From: Rapana venosa
Lineage: Eukaryota > Mollusca > Gastropoda > Neogastropoda > Muricidae
Assembly (NCBI GenBank): GCA_028751875.1
Contig: CM054155.1
Coordinates: 7,543,898-7,607,897, forward strand
Length of the DNA: 64,000 nt
Reading direction: 5' to 3'
Below the pieces are notes generated by a model. That model was not told the origin of the DNA. It saw only the letters and a program-made list of their open reading frames with translations, and did not search any database. Shown in pieces: positions 1 through 11,229 of this stretch (positions within the stretch are counted from its first letter, which is position 1; every line of letters starts with the position of its first letter). The translations under genes were made by a program, and so were the position numbers.

Positions 1-297
1 CAAATTGAAATGATAGACTTCTGTACGTGAAAAATCGAGAAACCGTCAAGTTTAGCATCGTAGTAGGTGGTCAGAATGAAGGCTTGGGCGTTTTATAACG
101 CGTTTTAAACCTAAAAGAAACAAACTCACGCCTTGGTCCTCCAGTACAAGGTAAAAGAAAGCTGACAGCTTTAAAATCAATCATATTCTCATAATCGACC
201 ACCTAAACCCCAACCTGCCATGTCTAAAAATGGCTCCTAGCAGAAAAGCGGGTCAGGCGCAGAGCGACTCATTTCGTGGTGGAGCGTCACATGTGGT
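1..297 (+). mobile_element. H-type element, 5' part, copy 1
   Basis: Non-coding sequence that leads directly into the satellite monomers at 298. It is repeated almost unchanged at 2057-2345 (offset about 2055 bases, a few percent mismatches by eye). Its end, around the words CATGTCTAAA and GGCGCAGAGCG, resembles the segment just before the single monomer in the dispersed copies at 15960 and 22570. No coding frame. The window edge may truncate it. Confidence 0.6.
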
Positions 298-454
298 GTC
301 CAATGTCACTGTCCATATTGCATCACACCACTGTGGTGGACAGGTGGTCAATATGTGGTGAGTTCAGTGTCACTGTGCATATTGCATCACACTACTGTGG
401 TGGACAGGTAGTCAATATGATATGGTGTCCAGTGTCACTGTTCATATTGCATCA
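298..454 (+). repeat. 65-bp satellite monomers, first block
   Basis: About two and a half monomers of a unit of roughly 65 bp. The core words are GTCACTGTCCATATTGCATC and GGACAGGTGGTCAATATG. The array stops in mid-monomer at about 454 and resumes at about 784 with GACAGGTGGACAATATG, so 455-783 is an insertion into the array. Confidence 0.8.
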
Positions 455-560
455 CACTTGTGTGTTCGCGAGTGTGTGTGTGTGTGTGCGTGCGTGCGTA
501 CGTGCGTGCGTACGTGCGTGCGCGCGTATTGATTTGAAATCTGTTGTTCATTATGTTTAA
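455..560 (+). repeat. GT/GTGC-rich microsatellite
   Basis: A TGTG tract followed by TGCGTGCG-type repeats, at the left edge of the insertion that splits the satellite array. Confidence 0.7.
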
Positions 561-647
561 GGAGATTTGCATGCGTGTAATTGATTTGAGTGCAAGCGCT
601 TCGATTTTGTTTGTTTTTTTACGATTCAGCGCTATATAAAATCCATA

Positions 648-681
<34 letters not shown>

Positions 682-682
682 A

Positions 683-761
<79 letters not shown>

Positions 762-783
762 GTTATTGTTGTTATGATTATTA
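561..783 (+). mobile_element. T5 retroposon tail with (ATT)n
   Basis: About 80 bp of conserved 3' sequence (TGCAAGCGCTTCGATTTT, then AGCGCTATATAAA) followed by roughly 135 bp of (ATT)n. The same tail occurs at 45029 (+), 47265 (+, corrupted) and 55807-55945 (-). Short conserved 3' ends followed by a trinucleotide tail are typical of SINEs moved by LINE machinery. No head or Pol III boxes are visible here, so this is a 5'-truncated copy. Confidence 0.7.
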
Positions 784-834
784 GACAGGTGGACAATATG
801 CAGTGTGTCCAGTGTCAATCTTCATGTATGCATG
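784..834 (+). repeat. Satellite monomer, resumed part
   Basis: Resumes the monomer cut at 454 (GACAGGTGGACAATATG, then GTGTCCAGTGTCA) and then loses similarity at the CA tract. Confidence 0.7.
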
Positions 835-954
835 CACACACATACACAAACGCGCATGCGTGTAGACATACGCCTGCGTGCACACACGCATGAGCACACA
901 CGTGCATGCATGGGCATGTGCTTTTATATACACACACCCAACACACCACACCCA

Positions 955-987
<33 letters not shown>

Positions 988-1068
988 CACACACACAACA
1001 CACCCTACTACACCAAACACACACAAACACATACACACTACACACACACACACACACACACACCATAC

Positions 1069-1101
<33 letters not shown>

Positions 1102-1251
1102 AAAAACAAACACTTACACACATACACCACACTACACACAAAACACACACACACACACACACGCACACACACCCACCACACCACACCACAAACACACACA
1201 CACACAAACACACACACACATACACACACGCACACACACACCACACACACA

Positions 1252-1293
<42 letters not shown>

Positions 1294-1330
1294 CACACAC
1301 ATATACACACATGCACGCACAAGAAACTAC
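835..1330 (+). repeat. (CA)n-rich tract
   Basis: Nearly 500 bp of imperfect (CA)n with interspersed CACAT and CACGC. All six frames stay open for long stretches and give Thr-His or Cys-Val products. These are not genes. Confidence 0.9.
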
Positions 1331-1369
1331 ATTTCACAGCAAAAACACACCGGCATTCATCAAATGGCT

Positions 1370-1492
1370 ATCTCCAGTTCCTAAATAGAAACTATATAAA
1401 AAAAAACCTACAGCATGTATGAACCCTCACAGTCCTTCTCTGGGCGTCCGTTAGGATAGACCCTGTGACAGGTAGTCAATATGTGTGACACT
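1370..1492 (+). mobile_element. H-type element, 3' segment (diverged)
   Basis: Matches the clean H copies at 15950 and 22545: a CTCCAGT-like word, AGAAACTA, CAGCATGT and then CCTGTGACAGGTAGTCAATA. It is preceded by a microsatellite like the other copies and is cut off by the S1 SINE at 1494. Confidence 0.55.
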
Positions 1493-1493
1493 G

Positions 1494-1905
1494 GGGGGAC
1501 GGGATAGCCTTGTGGTTAGAACATTGCGCTGGCAATCTGACGACCCGGGTTCGATTCCCGTTCAAGGAGATATTTTCCCCTGGAGTTAACATTAGTTAAC
1601 TCGGCGACGCCGAAGGGCACCAGCGGCAGATGAAAGAAAGAAAAGAAGAAGAAGTTAACGTAAGTGCAGACTCCACTCCCCGCAAAAGTCCTTCGGATGA
1701 GACTATGAATCGAGGCCCCGTGTGCGAACGCACGCAGAACATCTTGCGCACACATTAAATCATGTTCCGCTTTTCTTAAGAGTAGGCCATTGTGTGCCGG
1801 TGGGAACAGATGACAGAATTTACAAAACCGCATACACACGGGGACTGAATGTAAAAAAGCAATAAGTGCTTATTGCATTATCCTCGATATAAGATAAAAA
1901 AATAA
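1494..1905 (+). mobile_element. S1 tRNA-derived SINE, near full length
   Basis: The head has a Pol III A box (TAGCCTTGTGG, 1505) and a B box (GGTTCGATTCC), so it is a tRNA-like promoter. The central domain contains GGATGAGACTATGAATCGAG; the 3' part contains GGCCATTGTGTGCCGG and ends in CATTATCCTCGATATAAG followed by an A/T-rich tail. An extra segment of about 60 bp (about 1595-1657), flanked by GTTAAC on both sides, lies between head and central domain and is absent from the other copies. Confidence 0.9.
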
Positions 1906-2056
1906 AATAATTAAAAAAAACAACTTATAACGAGTTTTATTGCACCAGAAATCAATTTTCAGTTATTCATACTCATGTTATTGATTTTAAATAAACATGC
2001 TTTTAAACCAAAAATAAAAAAAAATAAAAATCGGAACAATCTATGACAAGTTTTAA
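1906..2056. other. AT-rich spacer
   Basis: AT-rich sequence between the SINE tail and the second H copy. Nothing recognised. Confidence 0.5.
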
Positions 2057-2345
2057 CAAATTGAAATGATAGACTTCTGTACGTGAAAAATCGAGAAACC
2101 GTCAAGTTTAGCATCGTAGTAGGTGGTCAGAATGAGGGCTTGGGCATTTTATAACACGTTTAAAACCTTAAAGAAACAAACTCACGTCTTGATCCTTCAG
2201 TGCAAGGTGAAAGAAAGCTGACAGCTTTAAAATCAATCATATTCTCAAAATCGACAACCTGACCCCAACCTGCCATGTCTAAAATGGCTCCTAGCAGAAA
2301 AGTGGGTCAGGCGCAGAGCGACTCATTTCGTGGTGGAGCGTCACA
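2057..2345 (+). mobile_element. H-type element, 5' part, copy 2
   Basis: Direct repeat of 1-297, followed by the longer satellite array. The two copies differ at scattered positions, so they are not an exact assembly duplicate. Confidence 0.65.
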
Positions 2346-3130
2346 TGTGGAGTCCAATGTCACTGTCCATATTGCATCGTACTTCTGTGTTGGGCAGGTA
2401 GTCAATATGCGGTGTGTCCAGTGTTACTGTCCATATTGCATCACACTACTGTGGTGGACAGGTGGTCAATATGTGGGGTGTCTAGTGTTACTGTTCATAT
2501 TGCATCACACTACTGTATTGGGCAGGTGGTCGATATATTGTGTTCAGTGTCACTGTTCATAATGATTGCATCACACCACTGTGGTGGACAGGTGGTCAAT
2601 ATGTGGGGTGTCTAGTGTTACTGTTCATATTGCATCACACTACTGTATTGGACAGGTGGTCAATATAATATGGTGTCCAGTGTCACTGTCCATATTGCAT
2701 CACACTACTGTTGTGGACAGGTGGTCAATATAATATGGTGTCCAGTGTCACTGTCCATATTGCATCACACTACTGTTGTGGACAGGTGGTCAATATAATA
2801 TTGTGTCCAGTGTCACTGTCCATATTGCATCACATCACTGTGTTGGACAGGTGGTCAATAGGGGGGTGCCCATTTTTCCGGGTTCCCCATATTGCATCAC
2901 ATTACTTTTGGGGGACAGGTGGCCCAATTTTTTTTGGGTGTCCAGTGTCCGCCCCAAAAAGCAAACACTACTGTTTGGAAAAGGTTCAATTTTTGGGGTG
3001 TCCATGTAAATTTTCCATATGCCCACACATTTTTTACGGGGGCCCAAATTTTGGGGGTCCATTGCCACTGCCCCCCCTTTCCTCCTCCTTTTCCCCTTTT
3101 TGTGGGATGCCCGGGGCCCTGATATTGCAT
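2346..3130 (+). repeat. 65-bp satellite array, second block
   Basis: At least eight monomers. Three consecutive ones begin at about 2670, 2735 and 2800, giving a period of exactly 65 bp. From about 2866 the monomers are still recognisable but decay quickly: T, G, C and A runs lengthen while words such as TATTGCATC survive until about 3130. The decay looks like sequence error rather than evolution. Confidence 0.85.
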
Positions 3131-4269
3131 CCAACCTTGGGGGAAAACAGGGGCTTAATTTCCCTTTTTCTATTCCCCCTCTTTTTTGGGGCTTCCCGTT
3201 TCCCCCAAAAATTCAATTTTTTCCACCCCTTCCCTTCTTGTTTTTTTCTCCTTCTTGACCTCCTGTTCCCCCCCCCCCCCCTCCTCCCTTTCCCCCTTTT
3301 GGGGAATGCCCGGGCCTGTTTATTTTTAATAGAAAACCAACCTTTTGTTGGAAAAAGCAAATTTTTTTATTCTCTCTTTGGGTGAAAAAAAAAATTTTCC
3401 TTTCCTGGGGCCCCTTTGGTTTTTCCCCCTTTTTTTTCCCTTCCTTTTCCATTTTCCCCGGGTTCCCCCCCCCCAAACCCCCCGGGGGAAAAATCCTTTT
3501 AAAATTTCGGGGCCCAGGGGAAACGCGCCCCCCGAAAAGAAAAAGGGGTTTTTAAAAGGTTTGGGGGAACGGTTTGCCCTTTGGGCCCCCAAAAACTATT
3601 CCCCCCCTTCCCCCTCCCCCTTAGAAAAAAAAGGGGGCCTAGGGGGCCGTTTTCCCCCATGGACTCCAAAGTTCCCTTGTTTAAAACCTTTTGGAAAAAA
3701 AATTTTTCCCCGGGGGCAAAAAATTGGGGTTAACCTGGCAAAATTCCCTTAGAAAAAAAAACCCCTAAAGAAAAAAAGGGACCCCCGGGGAAAAAAATCC
3801 CCAACCCATGGGTGGCGCGGGGCCGTTTTTTAGGACGCGCTTTGGGGAACTTTTTTCCAAAAAAAAAACCCAGGGCAAAAATTTGGTTCGTAAAAAACCA
3901 CATTAAAAGGAAAAAACAAAAAGCCCCGGACCTCCCTTAGCGAGGCCCCTTTGGTGGAAGCAAAAACTGGCGGTTGTTGTTTGGGGAAAAGGGGAAAAAA
4001 ATTCCCCCTTTAAAATTTAAGAGAGACTTTTTTTAAACCCCCGTGTCTTCAGAGTGCAGCCCTGAAAAAAGGGTTCATTTATTTACAATTTGGGTTTTTT
4101 GTCTTTTTTTCAGAAAGGCAAGTACAAACGGAACGAGGTTTGGGGGCATTGGGGTTCGAGTAGTTTGAAAATAAAAAAAAACTTTAATTTTCGATAACTT
4201 TTTTTTAAATTTTTAAATTTAATGGCATCAAAATGCATGACGGAAAAATGTTTTTATTTTGAAAATGAT

Positions 4270-4375
4270 GTATTTTATGTATTATGTATGTATGTAGGAA
4301 TGCATTTATGAAAGAATTAGTATTATGTATGTATGTATGTTTTTTAAATGTAGCATGCATATATGTATGTTTTAT
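4270..4375 (+). repeat. (GTAT)n microsatellite
   Basis: Imperfect ATGTATGTATGT tetranucleotide repeat in the corrupted block. Confidence 0.7.
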
Positions 4376-4389
4376 CTTTTATTTATTTT

Positions 4390-4553
4390 TTTCTTTTTTT
4401 TCAAGGATAATGGAATAAATATTCCCGTGTTTTTTTTTAAAATTCAGTCCCCGGTGTATGCCTTTTGAAAATTTGGGGCCCTCCTTTTCCCCCGGGCACA
4501 AAAGGGCCCTACTCTTCCAAAAAAGGTGGAACGATTTAACATTGCACAAGTTT
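4390..4553 (-). mobile_element. S1 SINE, corrupted 3' half
   Basis: Reads as the complement of the S1 3' end: AGGATAATGGAATAA, CAGTCCCCGGTGTATG, then a distorted GGCCTACTCTTCC and a GGAACGATTTAAC word. Order and spacing agree with clean copies such as 16479-16828. The head is not recognisable. Confidence 0.7.
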
Positions 4554-5154
4554 TTCCCCTAATTGCAAATTTGCAAACAGCCCCACTTTATTTAAACTAA
4601 AAACTTTTTTTTTTTTTTTTTCAAAAGCACAATACAAACGAACCCGGATTTGTGGCGGGGAAAGGGTTGATAAATCAAAAGATTTTTTTAACATTCATTA
4701 CTTTTTTTTTTTTTTCCTGGGGACATCAACATAAATATCTGGCATTTTGTTGTTTTAATTTATTACAACTTTTTTTTAGTTATTCAATTTATTACAATTT
4801 TTTTAAAAGGGTTGTTTTTAAGTTATTACCCCCCTTTTTTTTAAAGTTGTTTTTATTTTTGTTAAAAAATTTTTTTCCCACCAACCCTTCCCCAAACCCC
4901 TTTCTAAACAAAACGATCGGTTTTTTTTCCTGTTGAAAGGGGGGTTTAAAATTTCAGGGGATTTTACCCGGAAAGAATAGTCAGATAAAATTTGCATTCC
5001 CTGAAGGGTACCACCGATATCCCAAGCATGATTTAGCCACAAAAATTTTTGTGCACAAAAAAGGGGCATGCAAAGGAACTTTCTAAACCTACACAAGTGT
5101 ATCGAAATTTTTTTTTTAATTGTTTTATTTACTTTATTTAAGTGTCCCTTTTAA

Positions 5155-5600
5155 TGCGGGAGTGTAAACACACACACGACACACACACTTACAAAACAAA
5201 AAATTTAAACACAAAACTCACAACACCCCCCCCAAACCCCCCCCCACACACACTATACAAACAAACAACACACCACACATTTAAACACACCCCACGCAAA
5301 ACAAACACACACACTCAAAAACATACCCATCCCCTCACCCACCCACCCCCCCCACAAAGAAATACATACACCCCCAAACGCACGAACACACGCACACACA
5401 AAAAACAAAAAAAAAAAAACAAAACAAATCCCCACTGCTTATTCAATATACCATCGAAAAAAAATTTTTGGACTTTGACTTGACTTTGATTTTTGGAAAA
5501 CCACAAACACCACAAAAACACCCCACACACCACACAAACACACACACACACACAAACCCACCCCAATACCCCCCCCCCCACCCCCCACCCCCCTGAGTCA
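5155..5600 (+). repeat. CA/CCA-rich low-complexity tract (corrupted)
   Basis: CACACA repeats interrupted by long C and A runs. Probably a former (CA)n tract. The word GCTTATTCAATAT near 5437 may be a scrap of an S1 tail. Confidence 0.6.
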
Positions 5601-5839
5601 CACGGCACTAAACAACCCCAAAAGCAAAGACGGGGCTGTCGTGGCAGTGCCCCCCCTTTCCCCTTGCCTTTTCCCTGCCCGTCCAGGTGAGAAAAGGGGA
5701 CGGGCCTTTTACCGGGCCTGGCCCTGTTTTTTGCCCCCACAGCAGCTTTGCCTTCCCTTTCCGTACGGGCTCATAGGTTTGCCCCCAGGCTGCCTGTGGT
5801 TGGGGCCCTTCGCCCCCTGGTCTTTTGTGGGGTTTTCTG

Positions 5840-6175
5840 TGTTTTGTGCGTGTGTGTGTTTTGGTGTGTGTGTGGTGTTTTGGTGGGGGTTTTGTCTTTT
5901 GTTTTGCCCGGGCCGTGTGTCTGTGTGCCCTGTCTATAAAAGTCAAAAAAAAAGCCCAAACTTTTATTTTCAGATGGTACATTGAAAACAGGCATTTGCT
6001 TTTTTTTCATAAAAACCATCTTCAAAGAAAAAAAAGCGAAAAAAGTGCGTTTGTGTTTTGTGTGGTTTGGGTGTGGTGTGTGTGATGTGGGGTTTGTGTG
6101 TGTGTGTCCGTGTTCTGGTTCTGGTTGTGCCCTTTGTCTGTCCTGTGTCTGCGTGTCTGTGTGTCAATTGCCTTT
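5840..6175 (+). repeat. GT-rich low-complexity tract
   Basis: GTGTGTGT interspersed with longer G and T runs. Corrupted (GT)n. Confidence 0.6.
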
Positions 6176-6205
6176 TTTCCTTATTTTAAATTTCTTTTTT
6201 TTAAA

Positions 6206-6372
6206 TTCTATTTTTTTTATATCGAAGAAAAATGGAATACCGCTTATGTGTTTTTAATTTTTTTTTTACATCCAGCCCTTGTATCGGTTTTTTTCAATTT
6301 TTGTCACCCTTTTCCCCAACCGGCACAAAAATGGCCTACTCTTAAAAAAATGGGGACGGGATTAACTCTGCG
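6206..6372 (-). mobile_element. S1 SINE, corrupted 3' half
   Basis: Complementary S1 tail and 3' body: TATATCGAAGAAAAATGGAA, ACATCCAGCCC, CCGGCACAAAAATGGCCTA and TGGGGACGGGATTAACTCTG in the expected order, with extra bases in homopolymers. Followed by a GT/GC-rich tract. Confidence 0.7.
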
Positions 6373-6672
6373 CGGGTGCGTGCGTGCGTGTGTGTGTAGG
6401 CGTTGTGTGTGTGGGGCCGCGCGGGGTGGGGCCCGTTGTCTGCGTGCGCCCCGCGCGCGGGAACGCGTGTGTTTTGGTGTGTGGGGGTGTGTGTGCGCGT
6501 TTTGCTTGGGGTGTGTGGTGGGGGGGTATGCTTCGCGTTTTTGTGTGGGGTGAGTGGGTGTGTGGGGTCGTCGGGTTTGTGTGGGTAAATATGTGTTGTT
6601 GCGTGTGTGTGTGTCTGTGTGGGGGTGCGCGTGCCCCGCGGGGGGTGTGTGTGTGTGGTTGTGTGTGTGTAA
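6373..6672 (+). repeat. GT/GGGT-rich tract (corrupted)
   Basis: About 300 bp of TGTGTG with GCGCG and GGGG runs. Open in several frames but simple sequence only. Confidence 0.7.
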
Positions 6673-8480
6673 AAATTTCCCCTTGGTATTAAGGGGTTAT
6701 ACTTCATAAAAAATTTTATTTTCTCAAACTATTTTTTGGACTTGATTTTCCTGAAATTTCGTGTTTACGCTTTAGGTATGTGTTTTTAAACCCTAACAAG
6801 AAATGTAGGCAGATTCTTTTTTTCCCTTCAGGATGGGTTTACCAAAATTCTGACATACCACCTGCAGTTCACGTTTTTTTTCATTTTGGGGAAACAGCTG
6901 TAAAATTTGGGAAGGGTTTAAAAGGGGTTTCATTTTTTTTCCGTTTTTTAAAACCATGTTAACTTTTTTGTTTAATTGTACGTTCCCATTTCCCCCCTTT
7001 TGGGCCGCAGTAATCATTTTAAAACGCGAGTAATCATTTCTGTGCCCCTCTTTTTGTAAAAATTGGGTGCGTCTTTTTTTCCCTCCTCCCCCCTGTTTTA
7101 AATCACTTTTTGCATGTCGGCCCTGTTTTTTTTGGTTTTTTTAAAAATTTTACAAAGAACCCTTTCCCAGCCCTTTTTTGGGGTTTTTTTTCCCATTAAC
7201 ATTCTTTTCCCTTTTATAGGGAAAATCATAAAATACAAAAATTATTGCGCTTTTTCTTTGGGGGGAAAATTTTAAAGGCCTAAAGGCAAATCGACTTATC
7301 AAAACCAGGGGTTTCATAAAGTTCACTTACATTCAATATTACCATCGGGTCAATTTCGGGGGGTTTAAAACTGGGGTGTTTTCTTCTTTTTTGGGGGGGG
7401 GGCACGAAAGGGGAAGTGGGGGAAAATTCACAAAAAAATTAAATAAAATTCAGCTTTCTGGAGTTTTTCCAAAAAAAAATCAAACACAGTATTTTTCTCA
7501 AAAAATTGTTTTTATTCTCCAACTATGTATCATAATCTTATGTAAGGTTTTTTCCCGGGGGTTATTGTAATATGTTTTCATTTAGTGTAAGGAAATTTTT
7601 GGTATTTTTGTTTAAAATCTATTTGTGTATTTAAAATTTTTTGGTTTTTCTATTGATTTCTTAGGCAAAGCTTTCGTTATAAATCAGGGGTTTTTTAAAA
7701 AAGACATTTTACTTGCAAAAATTTTTTTTGTTTTCTGTCAAAACACTTTTTATAATTTTGAGTTTTAAAAAAAGATTTTTCTTAGATGAAAACTAACACT
7801 TCTGCTTCGCACATAGACGCACAGGGGCGCCTTTCCCCCTTTTCCCCCCCACTACCTACTTTAAACCCCAGGGGCGCAAAAGCACAGGGCATTGAAACGT
7901 GCTTTTTTCCCCGGGGTTTTTTTTTTTAAGCAAACAGAATTTGGGTAATTATGCTTGATGCCTTTTTTGAAAAGGGCCCCTCAATCTTTTTCCCACACAA
8001 ATAAACATAAGCTCTCTCTCTCCCCCACACTCTCTCTCATCCCCCCCTCTCACACCCCTCTCTCTCTCCCCTCCCATCTTTTTCTACCTCCCACCCACAC
8101 TTTTTTCCCCTGTTTTTTTAAAAAACCCAAAAACATACAGATGAAAAAAGCGGTGAAATGCTTCGCATTGGGGGGATGGGCTAAAGGAAACGAAAGGGGT
8201 TTTTGGGAAAAAATGCAACAAATTTAGGGGTGCTTCTGCTTAAAGGGAAATTTTTTTAGGGGATTTAGATCGCTTGGGGAAAGTGTCTTCTCCCTTAAAA
8301 CACTTAAAAAAAACTAAATAAAAACCTTCAAGGTTTTTGACTTTGCCGTATTATTTATAAAATTTTAAAATTATACCTATAATATATAATTATATTTCTA
8401 CTTCACCATATTACTACAGTAGGGCCCTCTGTTCCCACGCCGCTTTATTTCAAACTCACTGGGCCCAACAAAAACCCAAT
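6673..8480. other. Corrupted AT-rich sequence, nothing identified
   Basis: AT-rich with inflated T, A, C and G runs. A CTCTCTC-rich stretch lies at 8010-8070. No repeat family or coding homology is recognisable. Confidence 0.4.
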
Positions 8481-8483
8481 TTG

Positions 8484-9146
8484 TCATGTTATCATCATCA
8501 TCATCATCATCATCCCATCCTCATCCTTTATCCCTAAACCCCCACCACCAAACCCCCCCAAAAACCACCACCACCACCCCCACCACCACCACCACCCCCA
8601 CCACCCCCACCATTTTTTCATCTTCCCCAAACCCACCCTCATCAAACACCACCCCCATCACATCATCATTCATCATCAATTTTCACCACCACCACCACCA
8701 CCACCAAACCCCATCATCATCATCATCATCATCATCACATCACATCATCATCATCATTTATCATCCCTCCTCATCCCATCCTCACCCCTTTTAAACATCA
8801 TAAACCCCCACCACCCCCAAAAAAACCCCCACCACCACCAACCACCACCACCACCACCAAACCCCACCAACCACCACCCCCTCTTCAAATCATCATCATC
8901 ACCAAACCCTCCCTCCCCCAAACCACCATCACATCATCATCAAACATCACATCATCATCACCACCACCACCACCCCCACCACCCCACCACCACCACCCCA
9001 CCCCCCACCTTTATCTCAACCCTCCCTCAACATCATCATCATCATCGTCCCTCTCCCTCGTCGTCGCGTCGTCGTCCCCGTCGTCGTCATCAAACGTCGG
9101 CGTCGTCCCTCATCATCATAAACAACATCAAAACAACATCATCACA

Positions 9147-9189
<43 letters not shown>

Positions 9190-9215
9190 TCATCATCATC
9201 ATCATCATCATCATG
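8484..9215 (+). repeat. (CAT)n / (CAC)n trinucleotide tract
   Basis: About 730 bp of ATC/CAT and CAC/CCA trinucleotide repeats with C-run corruption and a CGTCGTC patch near 9050-9110. It ends in a clean (ATC)n run. A single original (ATC)n or (CAC)n array could be much shorter than it appears. Confidence 0.75.
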
Positions 9216-10950
9216 GGGAAAATTTTAATTGGCCAGAAAAAATGCAAAGGGTTTATTTTTGGCTTTAAGCAGTGCAAGAAAAAGAACACCCCCATAGTGA
9301 AAACCCCGGAAAATGGGTACATGAAGGGTTTAATAATCCGAATTCATTACACTTTTAAAAAAGAAACTATAAAAACCCAAAAAAGAAACCAAATTAGAAG
9401 TGATAGACTAAAACAAGTAAAAGTAAAAATTTTATAAACCCTTTTTTTCTTTTGTAGGGAAAAAAAAAAAAAAAAAACAAAAACAGGGCCCGCAAAAAAA
9501 CAGGGAAAAAATCTCAGAGAACCAAAATGTGTGAATTTTTTTTTTTTTTTTTTTTTTTTTTCTGCGTCCCTCTTTTGTGAAAAGTCCCCCGTCCTGCGGT
9601 TTTCCCCCCCGCTCATTCCAATCTCCCCGCCACACCATACCCATATTTGTTTTGTCTCAACCCCAAGTCGGAGGTCCACAGGGGGCCCAAACACACATCC
9701 GCCGCGGGGCCCCCACCAAGGGCCCTGCACTTTCTGCGGGGGGCACTTTGGGGGTTTTTCAGTGGGGCCTGTTCTTTAGCTAACCTACGCAGGGACAAAC
9801 CCCCTACTAAGCCCCCTACAAAAGACAGTATTAGCCATCGCGGAGCCCGACTAATGATTTCCCACCCGAGGGGGCAACCACCAAACGTCCCCTCCCAAAG
9901 AACCGTCCCCCCCCAAACCTCCCCAACCCCCAAAGGGCCTTTTACCCACCCCCACCACAGGCACAGAAGTGTAGGGCAAACCCCAAACTGGGTCACCATG
10001 AACCCGAGAAACTGGGAAAACCAAACCCAATCCCCGGGGAATTTTTTTTAAATTTCAGATGATTTTAAGACAATTAGGATGACGAAAATTTTCTGCTGGG
10101 GGAAGTGCATATGCCTTTTAACCAAATTTTACAGGGTTTACCTACCTTACACCCCCAAAATAAAACCCGGCGGGCAACCGGGCCCGAGAGATACAAACAC
10201 CTGAAATGTTGGTCGGGAATTTTAGCAAAACTCCCCAAACTCGCACCGTTAAGTGGGTAAACCGACTGTGTGGTCCCCCGTCTTCCCCCTGAGCCCCCAG
10301 CACACCCATTTTGGGTGGAGCCGGCCGATCCGAAGAAACCCCCATGACCCTTTTGGGATTCCCAACCCGCGACCCCTTTCCCGTCCGGAAAACCCAAGGC
10401 GCTAAAACCCCTGGGGCCCCTGGGGGCTGGGTAAAATGTGTGATTAGAATGATATGGTTTCACCCCCTTTAAAAATTTTTCCCTTTTTCCTTTTTCCTGT
10501 TAAATCAATAAGAGAAAAAAAAACGAAAACATCGATTCAGAAGCAAATGGGGATCCGTCCCCCCCCCCCCCCCCCCACACTACTTACCCCCTACCGGCTT
10601 TAAAGGGGAACAGGACAAAACACAACAATTTAATAATCAAGTTTGGGGCCACTGGGAAAATACTTAAGGGAAACAGATCACAGCAGCAGCAGCAAAAGAA
10701 ATTTAACAAAGGGAACAGTCAAAGGAAGGACTGGGGGGAAAAGAGGGAAAAAGTGAAACTGAGGGGTGGAAGACCCCCTAGAGAAAGGGCAAAGGGCAAT
10801 AAAAAAGGGGAAAAAAGATAACCTTGGGTTCTGACCTTTTAGAAAGGAATTTTAAAGGGCTTACAGTACAGTTTTAAAACAACACAAATGTCCTCAAAAC
10901 AACATGCTGCTTTACATTTTGTGCAAGAAAAAAAAGACACAGACCACGCA
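9216..10950. other. Corrupted sequence, largely unidentified
   Basis: Contains a 25-base T run near 9536-9560 and a C run near 10560. The stretch 10340-10430 has a word resembling a reversed Pol III B box (GGGATTCCCAACCCGCGACC) and may be a distorted SINE head on the minus strand; I could not assign it to a family. Confidence 0.35.
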
Positions 10951-11097
10951 CAACAAACAAACACACCACCCCATACCGAAACAACAAACACAAAATCCTC
11001 ACATTCCCCACAAACACACACAACCCCACACACACACACCCCACCAAAACACACACAAAACCCCAACACACACACACACACAACCCCCGAAAACACA

Positions 11098-11137
<40 letters not shown>

Positions 11138-11225
11138 AATATATATAAAATAATATATATAAAATATATATATAAAATAAATATTTAAATATATAAATAT
11201 ATATATATTTTATATATATAATATA
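10950..11225 (+). repeat. (CA)n followed by (TA)n
   Basis: CACACA tract with corruption, then TATATAAATATATA to 11225. It lies directly upstream of the first recognisable LX1 LINE sequence. Confidence 0.7.
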
Positions 11226-11229
11226 ATTG

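Noticed and set aside
805..1422. 205-codon Thr/His-rich frame and several Cys/Val-rich frames on the other strand
   Set aside because: Direct translation of an imperfect (CA)n tract, open in all frames.
1..2400. Long terminal repeats of a retroelement (direct repeats at 1 and 2057)
   Set aside because: No gag or pol-like coding sequence between them, no primer-binding site, no TG...CA ends. The content is microsatellite, T5, H and S1. Two H-type copies explain the repeat.
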